64,000 nucleotides of DNA, from NCBI RefSeq assembly GCF_036226525.1, contig NZ_CP108487.1, forward strand, positions 620,001-684,000. Direction: 5' to 3'. Shown here in pieces: positions 44,929-52,877 of the stretch. The DNA comes from Kribbella sp. NBC_01245. Lineage in GTDB: Bacteria > Actinomycetota > Actinomycetes > Propionibacteriales > Kribbellaceae. Numbering within the stretch: the stretch's first letter is position 1; every line of letters starts with the position of its first letter. The translations under genes and the position numbers were made by a program. The notes beneath the pieces are model-generated. The model saw nothing but the letters and a program-made list of their open reading frames with translations, made no database searches and had not been told where the DNA came from.

Positions 44929-45167
44929 GGGCCCGATGATGCGGGACACGCCGCGTCACAAGGGCCCGATGAGCGGAACACGCCGTGTCAGGAGGGACCT
45001 GATGGACGCGCGCGACACGTCACGTCACGTCGCAAAGGTCCCGATGACGCGCGCGACAGGTCACGTCACCTCACGTCGCAAGGGGACCGATGACGTACGC
45101 GACGCGTTTCGCAACGTCGCAAGGGCCCGATGATGCGCGACTCGCCGTGTCATAAGGGACCGATGAG
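44929..45167. repeat. Array of seven GGGNCCGATGA repeat cores
   Basis: Cores begin at about 44929, 44962, 44994, 45036, 45083, 45123 and 45156, with spacing 32-47. Between them are GACACGCCGTGTCA-type dyads and CACGTCACGTCACGTC expansions. These are reverse-complement copies of the TCATCGG-CCC core found as dimers elsewhere. With 44647-44716 this makes a gene-free gap of about 540 bases between the deaminase and uricase genes. Confidence 0.75.
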
Positions 45168-45186
45168 TGGGGGTTGGGGGAGGGGG

Positions 45187-46092
45187 TTAGCAGAAGCCGG
45201 GGGTGGCGTGCCAGGCGGAGCCGGGGGTGGTGGCGTCGTCTCGGACTACGGTGGCTTCGATTAGGCCGTAGGGGCGGTCGGCGGCGATGAAGACTTCGCC
45301 TGGGTTTTCGACGCCGAAGGGGCTTAGGTCCACCAGGAAGTGGTGTTTGTTCGGGGCCGAGAACTTGATTTCCGCGACCTCCGGGTGTTGCTGGAGGACC
45401 GCTTCACCCATGCCGTAAAGCGTTTGCTGCAAGGCGAAGCTGTGGATTTGGGCGAACTGCTCGAGCAGCAACCGCTTGATGTCGTCGTACGACTTGTCCC
45501 AGTCGACGTTCGTGTGGTCATAGCGCCAGCGGGCTACCAGTTGCGTGGCGAGGATGCGGTCGTTCGTCTCCGGCAGCGTCGTGTACTTGTCCTTGAGGAA
45601 CCCGTGGAACTCGGAACCAGTGGACTTGAGTACGACCAGATCACTGATCCCAGACACGACGTACGACTTGCGCTCGTCGCCGCGACCCTCGACGTTGACG
45701 ACCGTCGTACGGATGCCGCTGCCGGATCGTACGAACGAGTGGTCGTGGCCTTCGCCGTCGACGGTGATCCGGTCCCACGGGTATTCCTGGATCTCGATCC
45801 GGGCGCCGTCGGCCGCGGGCGTGGCGTCGATGAAGTGGCCGCCCAGGGTCAACGCGAAGTCCTCGATCGCGCCGACGCCCTTTTCCTTGGCGAAGGCGAA
45901 GGCGGTGTTTTTCTGGGTGTCGGTGGGCAGTACGTCGCGCTGGTCGCCGGTCGTGTGCGCGTCCTCGAACCGGCCGCGCAGGGCGGACGAAACGTTCAGG
46001 TCGCGGATCTGGTGGCGAGGAGTGTCGCGGTAGATGCGGACGACGCGGCTCTCGGCCTTGCCGTACTGGTTGGCTCCCAGGTGGATCGCCAT
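45187..46092 (-). CDS. Urate oxidase (factor-independent uricase)
   Basis: 301 residues, two T-fold halves. Catalytic and binding positions are visible: NQYGKAESRV (Lys), LPTDTQKNTAF (Thr), and KFSAPNKHHFLVDL (His). It oxidises urate to 5-hydroxyisourate. Last gene of the long purine operon, 4 bases after the HIU hydrolase stop. The C-terminus (WHATPGFC) differs from the usual peroxisomal tag of eukaryotes, as expected. Confidence 0.96.
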   Translation of the reverse strand: MAIHLGANQYGKAESRVVRIYRDTPRHQIRDLNVSSALRGRFEDAHTTGDQRDVLPTDTQKNTAFAFAKEKGVGAIEDFALTLGGHFIDATPAADGARIEIQEYPWDRITVDGEGHDHSFVRSGSGIRTTVVNVEGRGDERKSYVVSGISDLVVLKSTGSEFHGFLKDKYTTLPETNDRILATQLVARWRYDHTNVDWDKSYDDIKRLLLEQFAQIHSFALQQTLYGMGEAVLQQHPEVAEIKFSAPNKHHFLVDLSPFGVENPGEVFIAADRPYGLIEATVVRDDATTPGSAWHATPGFC

Positions 46093-46096
46093 TGGA

Positions 46097-46429
46097 TCAG
46101 CTCCCTCGATAGGTGGAAAAGGCGAACGGGCTGAGCAGCAGCGGTACGTGGTAATGCCGCTCGTCGGTGATCGTGAACGTCACCGTGACCTCAGGAAAGA
46201 AGATGTCCTGGCCGGACGCGGCCGCGTAGGCGGCGACGTCGAACCGGAGCTGGTACGTGCCGGGCTGGAGCGCCTCGGGTGTCAACGACGAGATACGCCC
46301 GTCGTCGTCGGTACTGCCGATCGCGATGACGACCGACTGGTCGTCGGCAAGACGCGACAGGCGTACCGGGACCTTGCTGGCCGGTCGCCCGAGACCGGTG
46401 TCGAGAACGTGCGTGGTGACAGTACTCAT
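46097..46429 (-). CDS. 5-Hydroxyisourate hydrolase (transthyretin-like)
   Basis: 110 residues. Transthyretin-like fold with THVLDTGLGRPASKVPVRL at the start and the diagnostic C-terminus FAFSTYRGS. Hydrolyses 5-hydroxyisourate to OHCU. Overlaps the OHCU decarboxylase gene by 4 bases. Confidence 0.97.
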   Translation of the reverse strand: MSTVTTHVLDTGLGRPASKVPVRLSRLADDQSVVIAIGSTDDDGRISSLTPEALQPGTYQLRFDVAAYAAASGQDIFFPEVTVTFTITDERHYHVPLLLSPFAFSTYRGS

Positions 46430-46935
46430 GCCGGAACCTCCTGGTCGGCAAGGACTTTGGCAAGCCGGAGTACGGCGATCTTGCGCAACTCATCCCGTAC
46501 GACGCCGGCCTCGGTGGTCTCGTCGTTCGTCAGCCGCTCGCGCAGACTGGTGAGCATCTGCTCAGCGGACAACCCGGTGGCACAGATCAGGAAGACCCGG
46601 CCGAAGCGCTCTTCGTACGAGCGATTGCCGGCCGCAAGCGCCGCGCGGACAGACGCGTCATCGCCGACGCCCGCCTGCTCCCGCCGTGACCACGACGCCT
46701 CGGCGCTGTCCCCGTCCGCGCGATCACCGATGCGTGGATGCGCCGCCAGCGCGCGCGAAACCTCGTCATCGGAGAGGTCCCGGGCCGCCTTGTCCGCAAC
46801 AAAAGCCATCGCGGCGGCGTCCCCATAAGGACGACCGACCAAAACGGCGTCAACCCAGCGAGGTACGTCGCAGCAGGCGGCCAGCATCGGGCGCAGCCGG
46901 TCGGCCGGAGTCGCGTTGAACTCAGACAAATCCAC
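46426..46935 (-). CDS. OHCU decarboxylase
   Basis: 169 residues; helical OHCU decarboxylase fold with LAAHPRIGDRA (catalytic His in HPxxG) and RREQAGV, then SYEERFGRVFLICATG. It converts OHCU to S-allantoin and carbon dioxide. This stand-alone copy keeps the catalytic histidine, while the domain fused to the permease (52874-54799) does not. Confidence 0.93.
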   Translation of the reverse strand: MDLSEFNATPADRLRPMLAACCDVPRWVDAVLVGRPYGDAAAMAFVADKAARDLSDDEVSRALAAHPRIGDRADGDSAEASWSRREQAGVGDDASVRAALAAGNRSYEERFGRVFLICATGLSAEQMLTSLRERLTNDETTEAGVVRDELRKIAVLRLAKVLADQEVPA

Positions 46936-46938
46936 CTG

Positions 46939-48228
46939 TCACACCTCTCCAGAGTTCAACAGCTGACCATCAATCCAGACAGCGCGGACGTCGGCAGGCG
47001 TGCCGAGCGTGAAGATCCGCGCCAGCGCTTCCTCGGCGTCATCGGCATGAGCAACACCAACGGCCAACGGCGAGCCATCAGCCGGCCGGAGCAGCTGGGC
47101 GTCGAACCGCTTACCTACACTCAGGTCGCCGACCTCGGTCAACCCAAGCGCGTCAGCTCCCGCGCTCGTTGCCAGATGCAACAGATGTGCCGAGTTGAGC
47201 GCAAGACCGTGATCGCCCATCAATTGCTGGCAGAAGTAGGCCTGCAGCCCTTCCTTCAGCAACGAGAATCCCGTACCAGCGCCGACGTCCGAGCCGAGCG
47301 CGACGCGTACGCCGTGTTGCAGGTGCCGCCCCAACGGGAACAACCCGCTGCCCAAGGCGGCATTGCTCGTCGGGCAGTGCGCAACCGTCGCACCGCTATC
47401 GGCGAGCACCTTGAGCTCGACGTCGGTCGGGTGCACGTTGTGGGCGAACACGCTCCGCCGGTCGACCAGCCCATGCCGCTCATAGGTCCGCACGTAGTCG
47501 CTGCCACCGAAAAGCTCGGCCACAGTAGCGATCTCCGCGAGATTCTCGTTGAGGTGTGAGGTGAACAGCGCTCCCGGGATGTCCTCCAACGTGGTGTGGC
47601 AGGCCGCGAGCAGCTCATCCGTGCAGGAGAGCGAGAAGCGCGGCGTCACGGCGTACCGGTTGCGACCGACGCCGTGCCAGCGAGACGCCAAGGCGAGCGA
47701 CTCGGCGTGCGCACGCTCCGGGGTCGTGAGCAGCTCCGGCCGTAGGAACCGGTCGCTGACGACCAACCCGCTGGTGATCCGCAGGCCAACGCGTGAGGCG
47801 GCCGTAAACAGCGTGCCGACCGCAGAGGCGAAGTGCGCACCGAAGACCAACGCGCTCGTGGTGCCCGCGGCCGCGAGACCCCGCACGAATTCGTCGGCCA
47901 CCCCCGCGGCGTACGACGCGTCGGCCATGCGGGCCTCTTCCGGCAAGGCGTACCGGTCGAGCCACTCCATCAGCGGCATGCCCATCCCGCCGACCGCGCG
48001 GATCTGCGGGAAGTGGACGTGTGTGTCCACGAACCCGGGCAGCACCAGCCCACCCGTCAGGTCGACGACCTGCTCGGCCGGATGCGCGCCGCGGAGCTCG
48101 GCAAACGGTCCGCGGGCGGTGATCACGCCATCCTCGACCAGGAGCGCGGCGTCGGTGGCGACGCGCAGAGTGCCACCGTTGAACGGGTTTTGCGGGGTGT
48201 CGAGGAACGTACCTCGGAACAGCGTCAT
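46939..48228 (-). CDS. guaD: Guanine deaminase
   Basis: 429 residues. PGFVDTHVHFPQIRAVGGMGMPLMEWL (VDTHVHFPQ and PLMEWLDRYALP typical of guanine deaminases), SHLNENLAEI, VFAHNVHPTD, HCPTSNAALGSGLFPL, LGSDVGAGTG. It makes xanthine from guanine for the xanthine dehydrogenase encoded upstream in the operon. Overlaps xdhC by 4 bases. Confidence 0.93.
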   Translation of the reverse strand: MTLFRGTFLDTPQNPFNGGTLRVATDAALLVEDGVITARGPFAELRGAHPAEQVVDLTGGLVLPGFVDTHVHFPQIRAVGGMGMPLMEWLDRYALPEEARMADASYAAGVADEFVRGLAAAGTTSALVFGAHFASAVGTLFTAASRVGLRITSGLVVSDRFLRPELLTTPERAHAESLALASRWHGVGRNRYAVTPRFSLSCTDELLAACHTTLEDIPGALFTSHLNENLAEIATVAELFGGSDYVRTYERHGLVDRRSVFAHNVHPTDVELKVLADSGATVAHCPTSNAALGSGLFPLGRHLQHGVRVALGSDVGAGTGFSLLKEGLQAYFCQQLMGDHGLALNSAHLLHLATSAGADALGLTEVGDLSVGKRFDAQLLRPADGSPLAVGVAHADDAEEALARIFTLGTPADVRAVWIDGQLLNSGEV

Positions 48229-49061
48229 GCTTTTGCCTCACGGTGAGCCGGCGCGGAGTTGCGCTCGGCAGTGAATAGTTGGAGCAGCCAGGCCGCCACG
48301 CTGACGGCGATGGTGGCCGGCTCCTTGCCGATCAGGTCGGGTAGTCCGATGGGCGTGGTGATCTTGTCGATCGCCTCGGCGGGGATGCCGTCGTCGGCGA
48401 GCTTGCGGCGGAACCGCGTCCACTTCGCGCTGGACCCGATCAAGCCGATCGTGGCCAGCTGGCCGCTTCGCAACGCCGCGTCGCAGAGCGCGGCGTCCTC
48501 GGCGTGGTCGTGGGTCATCACGAGTGCATGCGTGCCGGACGGCAGTTCGCCGACCACCAGTTCTGGCAGTACGGGGACGTGGTGCACGTGCACGTTCGCC
48601 ACGGCGTCGTCGAGTACGGACAGGCGCTCGGGCGCGAGTTGGTCCGGGCGCGAGTCGATCAGGTGCAGCTCGACGTCATGCCGGGCCAGGATCCGGGCGA
48701 GCTCGAGGCCGACGTGCCCCATCCCGAAAATCGCGACGGACGGGACCACTGGCAGGGGTTCGAGCAACAGCTTGACCTCGCCACCGCAGCACTGAACTGC
48801 CTGCTGGTATGGCGCTTTGTCCGACAGCGCGAACTCCATCACCTCCGGCTCGATCGCGCCCTCGGCCAGAAGCGCACGTGCACGCTCGATCGCGACAGCT
48901 TCCAGATTTCCGCCGCCGACCGTCGCCCACGTGGCGTCGGTGCCGACGACCATCTTGGCGCCGGCATCCCGCGGCGCGTGCCCGCGGACCGACATGACGG
49001 TCACCAGCACGCCAGGCAGGCGTTGCTCGCGTAGGCGTTGTACCGCTCGCATCCAGTCCAT
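48225..49061 (-). CDS. xdhC: Xanthine dehydrogenase accessory protein XdhC
   Basis: 278 residues: MSVRGHAPRDAGAKMVVG at the start, CCGGEVKLLLEPL, Rossmann segment VAIFGMGHVGLELARILARHDVEL, and MTHDHAEDAAL. It loads sulfurated molybdenum cofactor into the XdhB subunit encoded just upstream (1 base between). A separate XdhC-like protein at 27276-28247 serves the other molybdenum hydroxylase, so the two are not redundant. Confidence 0.93.
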   Translation of the reverse strand: MDWMRAVQRLREQRLPGVLVTVMSVRGHAPRDAGAKMVVGTDATWATVGGGNLEAVAIERARALLAEGAIEPEVMEFALSDKAPYQQAVQCCGGEVKLLLEPLPVVPSVAIFGMGHVGLELARILARHDVELHLIDSRPDQLAPERLSVLDDAVANVHVHHVPVLPELVVGELPSGTHALVMTHDHAEDAALCDAALRSGQLATIGLIGSSAKWTRFRRKLADDGIPAEAIDKITTPIGLPDLIGKEPATIAVSVAAWLLQLFTAERNSAPAHREAKA

Positions 49062-49062
49062 C

Positions 49063-51426
49063 TCACACCCCGCTCAAGACAGCGGGCTCGACGCGGTACG
49101 ACCGGACCTTGTCCAGCGCCCAGTAGACGGCCTCGGGCGTGGCGGGCGACGCCAGCTCCACGGTCGCACCGGCCGGACCGAACGCCGCGGCCGCCTGCCG
49201 CAACGCCTCGCGCACGGAGAACGCGAGCATCAGCGGCGGCTCGCCAACAGCCTTCGAGCCGTAGACGGCGCCGTCCTCGTGGGCCTTCTCCAGCAGGCGA
49301 ATGTTGAAGACCTCAGGCATCTCCGAAAAGCTCGGCAGCTTGTACGTGCTCGCCGCCTGCGTGGCCAGCCGCCCGCGATTCGGCCCGTCGCTCTCGTCCC
49401 AACGGAGATCCTCGAGCGTCAGCCAACCCGCGCCCTGGACGAAGCCGCCCTCGATCTGGCCGATGTCGATCAGCGGGCTGAGGCTGTCGCCGACGTCGTG
49501 CACGATGTCGACCCGGCGCAACGTATAGCCGCCAGTGAATCCGTCCACCTCAACCTCCGCGGCGGCCACGCCGTACGCGAAGTATTTGAACGGCTCCCCA
49601 CGCATGACGTTGGGGTCCCAGTGCAGCCCTTCGGTGCGGTAGAAGCCGGCCGCCCACAGCTGGACGCGCTGGTGGTAGGCGATATTGACGAGCTCTTCCC
49701 AGCTCAGGCTCTCGCCGTCAAACGTCAGCCCGTGCACGATGCCGTCGGTGATCCGAACGTCGTGTGTGCTGATACCGAGCCGCCCGCCCGCGACCGGCGA
49801 GAGGCGTTCGCGGATTTGCTCGCAGGCGTTCTTGATCGCTGCGCCGTTGAGGTCCGCGCCAGAGCTTGCCGCGGTGGCCGAGGTGTTGGGCACCTTGTCG
49901 GTACGGGTCGGCGCGAGCCGGACGCGATCCAGCGGTAGGCCGAGCGTGGTGGCCGCCACCTGCAGCATCTTGGTGTGCAGGCCCTGTCCCATTTCGGTGC
50001 CGCCGTGGTTGATCAGCACCGAGCCGTCCTTGTAGACGTGCACCAACGCCCCGGCCTGGTTGAACGCGGTGAGGTTGAACGAGATGCCGAACTTCACCGG
50101 CGTCATCGCCAACGCCCGCTTCGTGTCCGGCTGGGTCGCGTTGAACTGCTCGATCTCCGTGCGCCGCCGCTCAACCTCCGCGGTCTCGAGGACCTCGCTC
50201 CAGCAGGCCTCCAACCGCTCCGCGTGCCGGACCGGCTGCCCGTACGGCGTTGCCTGCCCAGACTGGTAGAGGTTGCGTCGGCGCAGCTCCATAGCGTCGT
50301 ACCCGAGCAGGGGTGCGCATCGGCCCAGCAGATCCTCCACGACGAGCATGCCCTGCGGCCCGCCGAAGCCGCGGAAGGCCGTCTGCGAAGTCTTGTTCGT
50401 CTTCGCGATCCGGCCGTCGACGCGAACGTTCGGAATCCAGTACGCGTTGTCGATATGGCACATCGCGCGAGCCAATACCGGCTCGGACAGGTCGAGGCTC
50501 CAGCCGCCGTCGGCGGTGAGGGTGGCGTCGAGCGCGACCAGGTGGCCGTCGTCGTCGAAGCCGGCCCGCCATTCGCTGTGGAAGCCGTGGCGCTTGCCGG
50601 ACATCGTGACGTCCTGGGTGCGGTTGAGCCGCAGCCGCACCGGCCGGCCGGTCAACGTCGCGCCGAGTGCCGCGATGGCCGCGAACCCGTGCGGCTGCAT
50701 CTCCTTGCCACCAAAGGCTCCGCCCATCCGGAGGCACTGGACGGTGACCGAGTGGCTGGCCAGGCCGAGGACGTGGGCGACGATCTCCTGCGTCTCCGAC
50801 GGATGCTGCGTGCTGCTTTGTACGAAGATCTGGCCGGCCTCGTCGACCAGAGCCAACGCGACGTGCGTCTCGAGGTAGAAGTGCTCCTGCCCAGCGAACT
50901 CGAACTCGCCGCTGAACACGTGCGCCGCCTCGGAGAGCGCCGCCTCGACGTCACCGTGCTCGAGATGACGCCCGGTGCCCTGGAAGTTGCCCGCGGCAAT
51001 CGCTTCGCGGACTGATACCAGCGAGGGAAGTTGCTCGTACTCGACTTCCACGGCCGCGGCACCAAGCCGAGCGGCCTCCAGCGTCTCGCCGAGCACCCAG
51101 CAGATGGCGTGCCCGTGGAACATCACCTCTTCGGTCGGGAAGAGTGGCTCGTCATGCTTCACGCCGGCGTCGTTGATGCCAGGCACGTCTTCGGCCGTCA
51201 AGACTCGGATCACGCCCGGTACGTCGTACGCGGGCTTGACCTGGAGGTCGATGATCCGGGCATGCGCGTGCGGGGATTGGACCGGCCAAGCGTGCAAGAC
51301 GTCGCGCGTACGGCCGACGAGGTCGTCGGTGTAGAGGGCCTCGCCGGTCACGTGCAACGCCGCACTCTCGTGTGGTAACGGCAGGCCGACGATGGCTTGC
51401 GCTGGTCGTTCGGACAGCGCGCTCAT
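49063..51426 (-). CDS. xdhB: Xanthine dehydrogenase molybdopterin subunit XdhB
   Basis: 787 residues from MSALSERPAQ at 51426; the upstream 49 codons are antisense-like and overlap xdhA. Motifs GGAFGGKEMQPHG, FRGFGGPQGM, GGTEMGQGLHTK and the active-site Glu in KAVGEPPLML. Oxidises hypoxanthine and xanthine to urate with XdhA. Overlaps xdhA by 4 bases. Confidence 0.95.
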   Translation of the reverse strand: MSALSERPAQAIVGLPLPHESAALHVTGEALYTDDLVGRTRDVLHAWPVQSPHAHARIIDLQVKPAYDVPGVIRVLTAEDVPGINDAGVKHDEPLFPTEEVMFHGHAICWVLGETLEAARLGAAAVEVEYEQLPSLVSVREAIAAGNFQGTGRHLEHGDVEAALSEAAHVFSGEFEFAGQEHFYLETHVALALVDEAGQIFVQSSTQHPSETQEIVAHVLGLASHSVTVQCLRMGGAFGGKEMQPHGFAAIAALGATLTGRPVRLRLNRTQDVTMSGKRHGFHSEWRAGFDDDGHLVALDATLTADGGWSLDLSEPVLARAMCHIDNAYWIPNVRVDGRIAKTNKTSQTAFRGFGGPQGMLVVEDLLGRCAPLLGYDAMELRRRNLYQSGQATPYGQPVRHAERLEACWSEVLETAEVERRRTEIEQFNATQPDTKRALAMTPVKFGISFNLTAFNQAGALVHVYKDGSVLINHGGTEMGQGLHTKMLQVAATTLGLPLDRVRLAPTRTDKVPNTSATAASSGADLNGAAIKNACEQIRERLSPVAGGRLGISTHDVRITDGIVHGLTFDGESLSWEELVNIAYHQRVQLWAAGFYRTEGLHWDPNVMRGEPFKYFAYGVAAAEVEVDGFTGGYTLRRVDIVHDVGDSLSPLIDIGQIEGGFVQGAGWLTLEDLRWDESDGPNRGRLATQAASTYKLPSFSEMPEVFNIRLLEKAHEDGAVYGSKAVGEPPLMLAFSVREALRQAAAAFGPAGATVELASPATPEAVYWALDKVRSYRVEPAVLSGV

Positions 51427-52877
51427 GCGCTCACCTCCTGCTGGGCATAGAAGCGGAGGAGCGATTGGCCGAGCATCGCCGATCGGTACGACGCGCTCGC
51501 CCGGTGATCGTCCATTGGTGTGCCTTCTCTCGCCATCACGGCGGCCGCCTCGCGTACCGTCCGCTCGGTCCACGGCTGTCCGGTCAGCGCCTCCTCGGTC
51601 GCCCGGGCGCGCATCGGTGTGGCCGCCACGCCGCCGAGCCCGATCCGGGCCTGGCGCACGACTCCGTCCGCGACCTCGACGGCGTAGCCCACCGCGACAC
51701 TCGAGATGTCGTCGAAGCGTCGCTTGGCGATCTTGTGGAAGGCGCTCATTGGTGCGAGCGGTTGCGGAATCACGATGGTCCGGATCAGCTCGTCCGGAGC
51801 CTTCAGGGTTTCCCGGTAGCCCGTGAAGTAGTCCGCGAGGGCAACGACACGCTCGCCACGGCGGGACGCCAGCACGAGCGAGGCGTCGAGCGCCAACAAG
51901 GCGGGCGGCGTATCGCCGATGGGTGACGCGGTGCCGAGGTTGCCGCCGATCGTCGCGCCGTTGCGGATCAGCCGCGACGCGAACTGCGGGAACATCTGCG
52001 CCAACAGCGGCACCCGTCCAGCCAGCAACCGCTCGATCTCGGACAACGTGAGCGCGGCGCCGATGCGAACCTCGTCCGGCCCGAACGCGAACTCGCGCAA
52101 CTCGGCCAACCGGTCCACGGCGACGACCAGTGGCGCCCGTACGCCGCGAAGGTTGACCTCCACGCCGACATCGGTCGACCCGGCAACGATCTGCGCATCC
52201 GGTTCGCCGGCCAGCAATTCGAGTACGTCGTCAAGCTCAGCCGGCCGGACGAACGATGCTCCCGCTACCGCAAGCCTGGTTGTCGCCGGCGGGGGAGGCG
52301 GCGACGACCGGCGAGCCGCGAGCGCGTCCTCGGCCGCAGGATCACCGAGCGCGTACGCCGCATCCCGGATCGGCCGATAACCGGTGCACCGGCACAGGTT
52401 GCCGCTCAAGGCGTGCAGGTCGAACCCGTTGGGCCCGTGCTCGTGGTCGCAGACCCCGGCCATACGGTCAGAGCGGTAGTACTCCGCGGCCATGCTGCAC
52501 ACGAATCCCGGAGTGCAGAAGCCGCACTGCGAGCCGCCCCGTACGGCCATTTCCTCTTGTACCGGGTGCAACGCGGTGCTCGTGCCGAGGCCTTCCGAGG
52601 TGATGACCTCCTGGCCGTCGAGCGACCCGACCGGCAGCAGGCAGGCGTTGACCGCCGTCCACTCGGTCGGGCTGTCGATCCCGGGCCGGGCCACCAAGAC
52701 CGAGCACGCGCCGCACTCGCCCTCGGCGCAACCTTCTTTCGCTCCGGTCAAGCCCCGGTCGCGGAGCCAGTCCAGCACCGTGGTGTGGACGGGCACGCCG
52801 TCGATCGGGAGGTTCTGGCCGTTGACCTTGATCGCGGCTTTGCGCAAGGTCGAAGGCTGCGGGATCGTCGTACTCAT
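51423..52877 (-). CDS. xdhA: Xanthine dehydrogenase Fe-S/FAD subunit XdhA
   Basis: 484 residues combining two [2Fe-2S] clusters (KEGCAEGECGACSV; QCGFCTPGFV with NLCRCTGYRPI) and an FAD domain (VAGSTDVGVEVNL, GATIGGNLGTASPIGDTPP). The fused small-plus-medium subunit is the bacterial XdhA form. Its start overlaps the permease stop by 4 bases. Confidence 0.95.
   Translation of the reverse strand: MSTTIPQPSTLRKAAIKVNGQNLPIDGVPVHTTVLDWLRDRGLTGAKEGCAEGECGACSVLVARPGIDSPTEWTAVNACLLPVGSLDGQEVITSEGLGTSTALHPVQEEMAVRGGSQCGFCTPGFVCSMAAEYYRSDRMAGVCDHEHGPNGFDLHALSGNLCRCTGYRPIRDAAYALGDPAAEDALAARRSSPPPPPATTRLAVAGASFVRPAELDDVLELLAGEPDAQIVAGSTDVGVEVNLRGVRAPLVVAVDRLAELREFAFGPDEVRIGAALTLSEIERLLAGRVPLLAQMFPQFASRLIRNGATIGGNLGTASPIGDTPPALLALDASLVLASRRGERVVALADYFTGYRETLKAPDELIRTIVIPQPLAPMSAFHKIAKRRFDDISSVAVGYAVEVADGVVRQARIGLGGVAATPMRARATEEALTGQPWTERTVREAAAVMAREGTPMDDHRASASYRSAMLGQSLLRFYAQQEVSA

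Noticed and set aside
44929..45167. CRISPR-like periodic array
   Set aside because: Repeat cores are short and degenerate, spacers vary (32-47), are themselves repetitive dyads, and no cas genes are near. It is the reverse-oriented form of the dispersed TCATCGG repeat.
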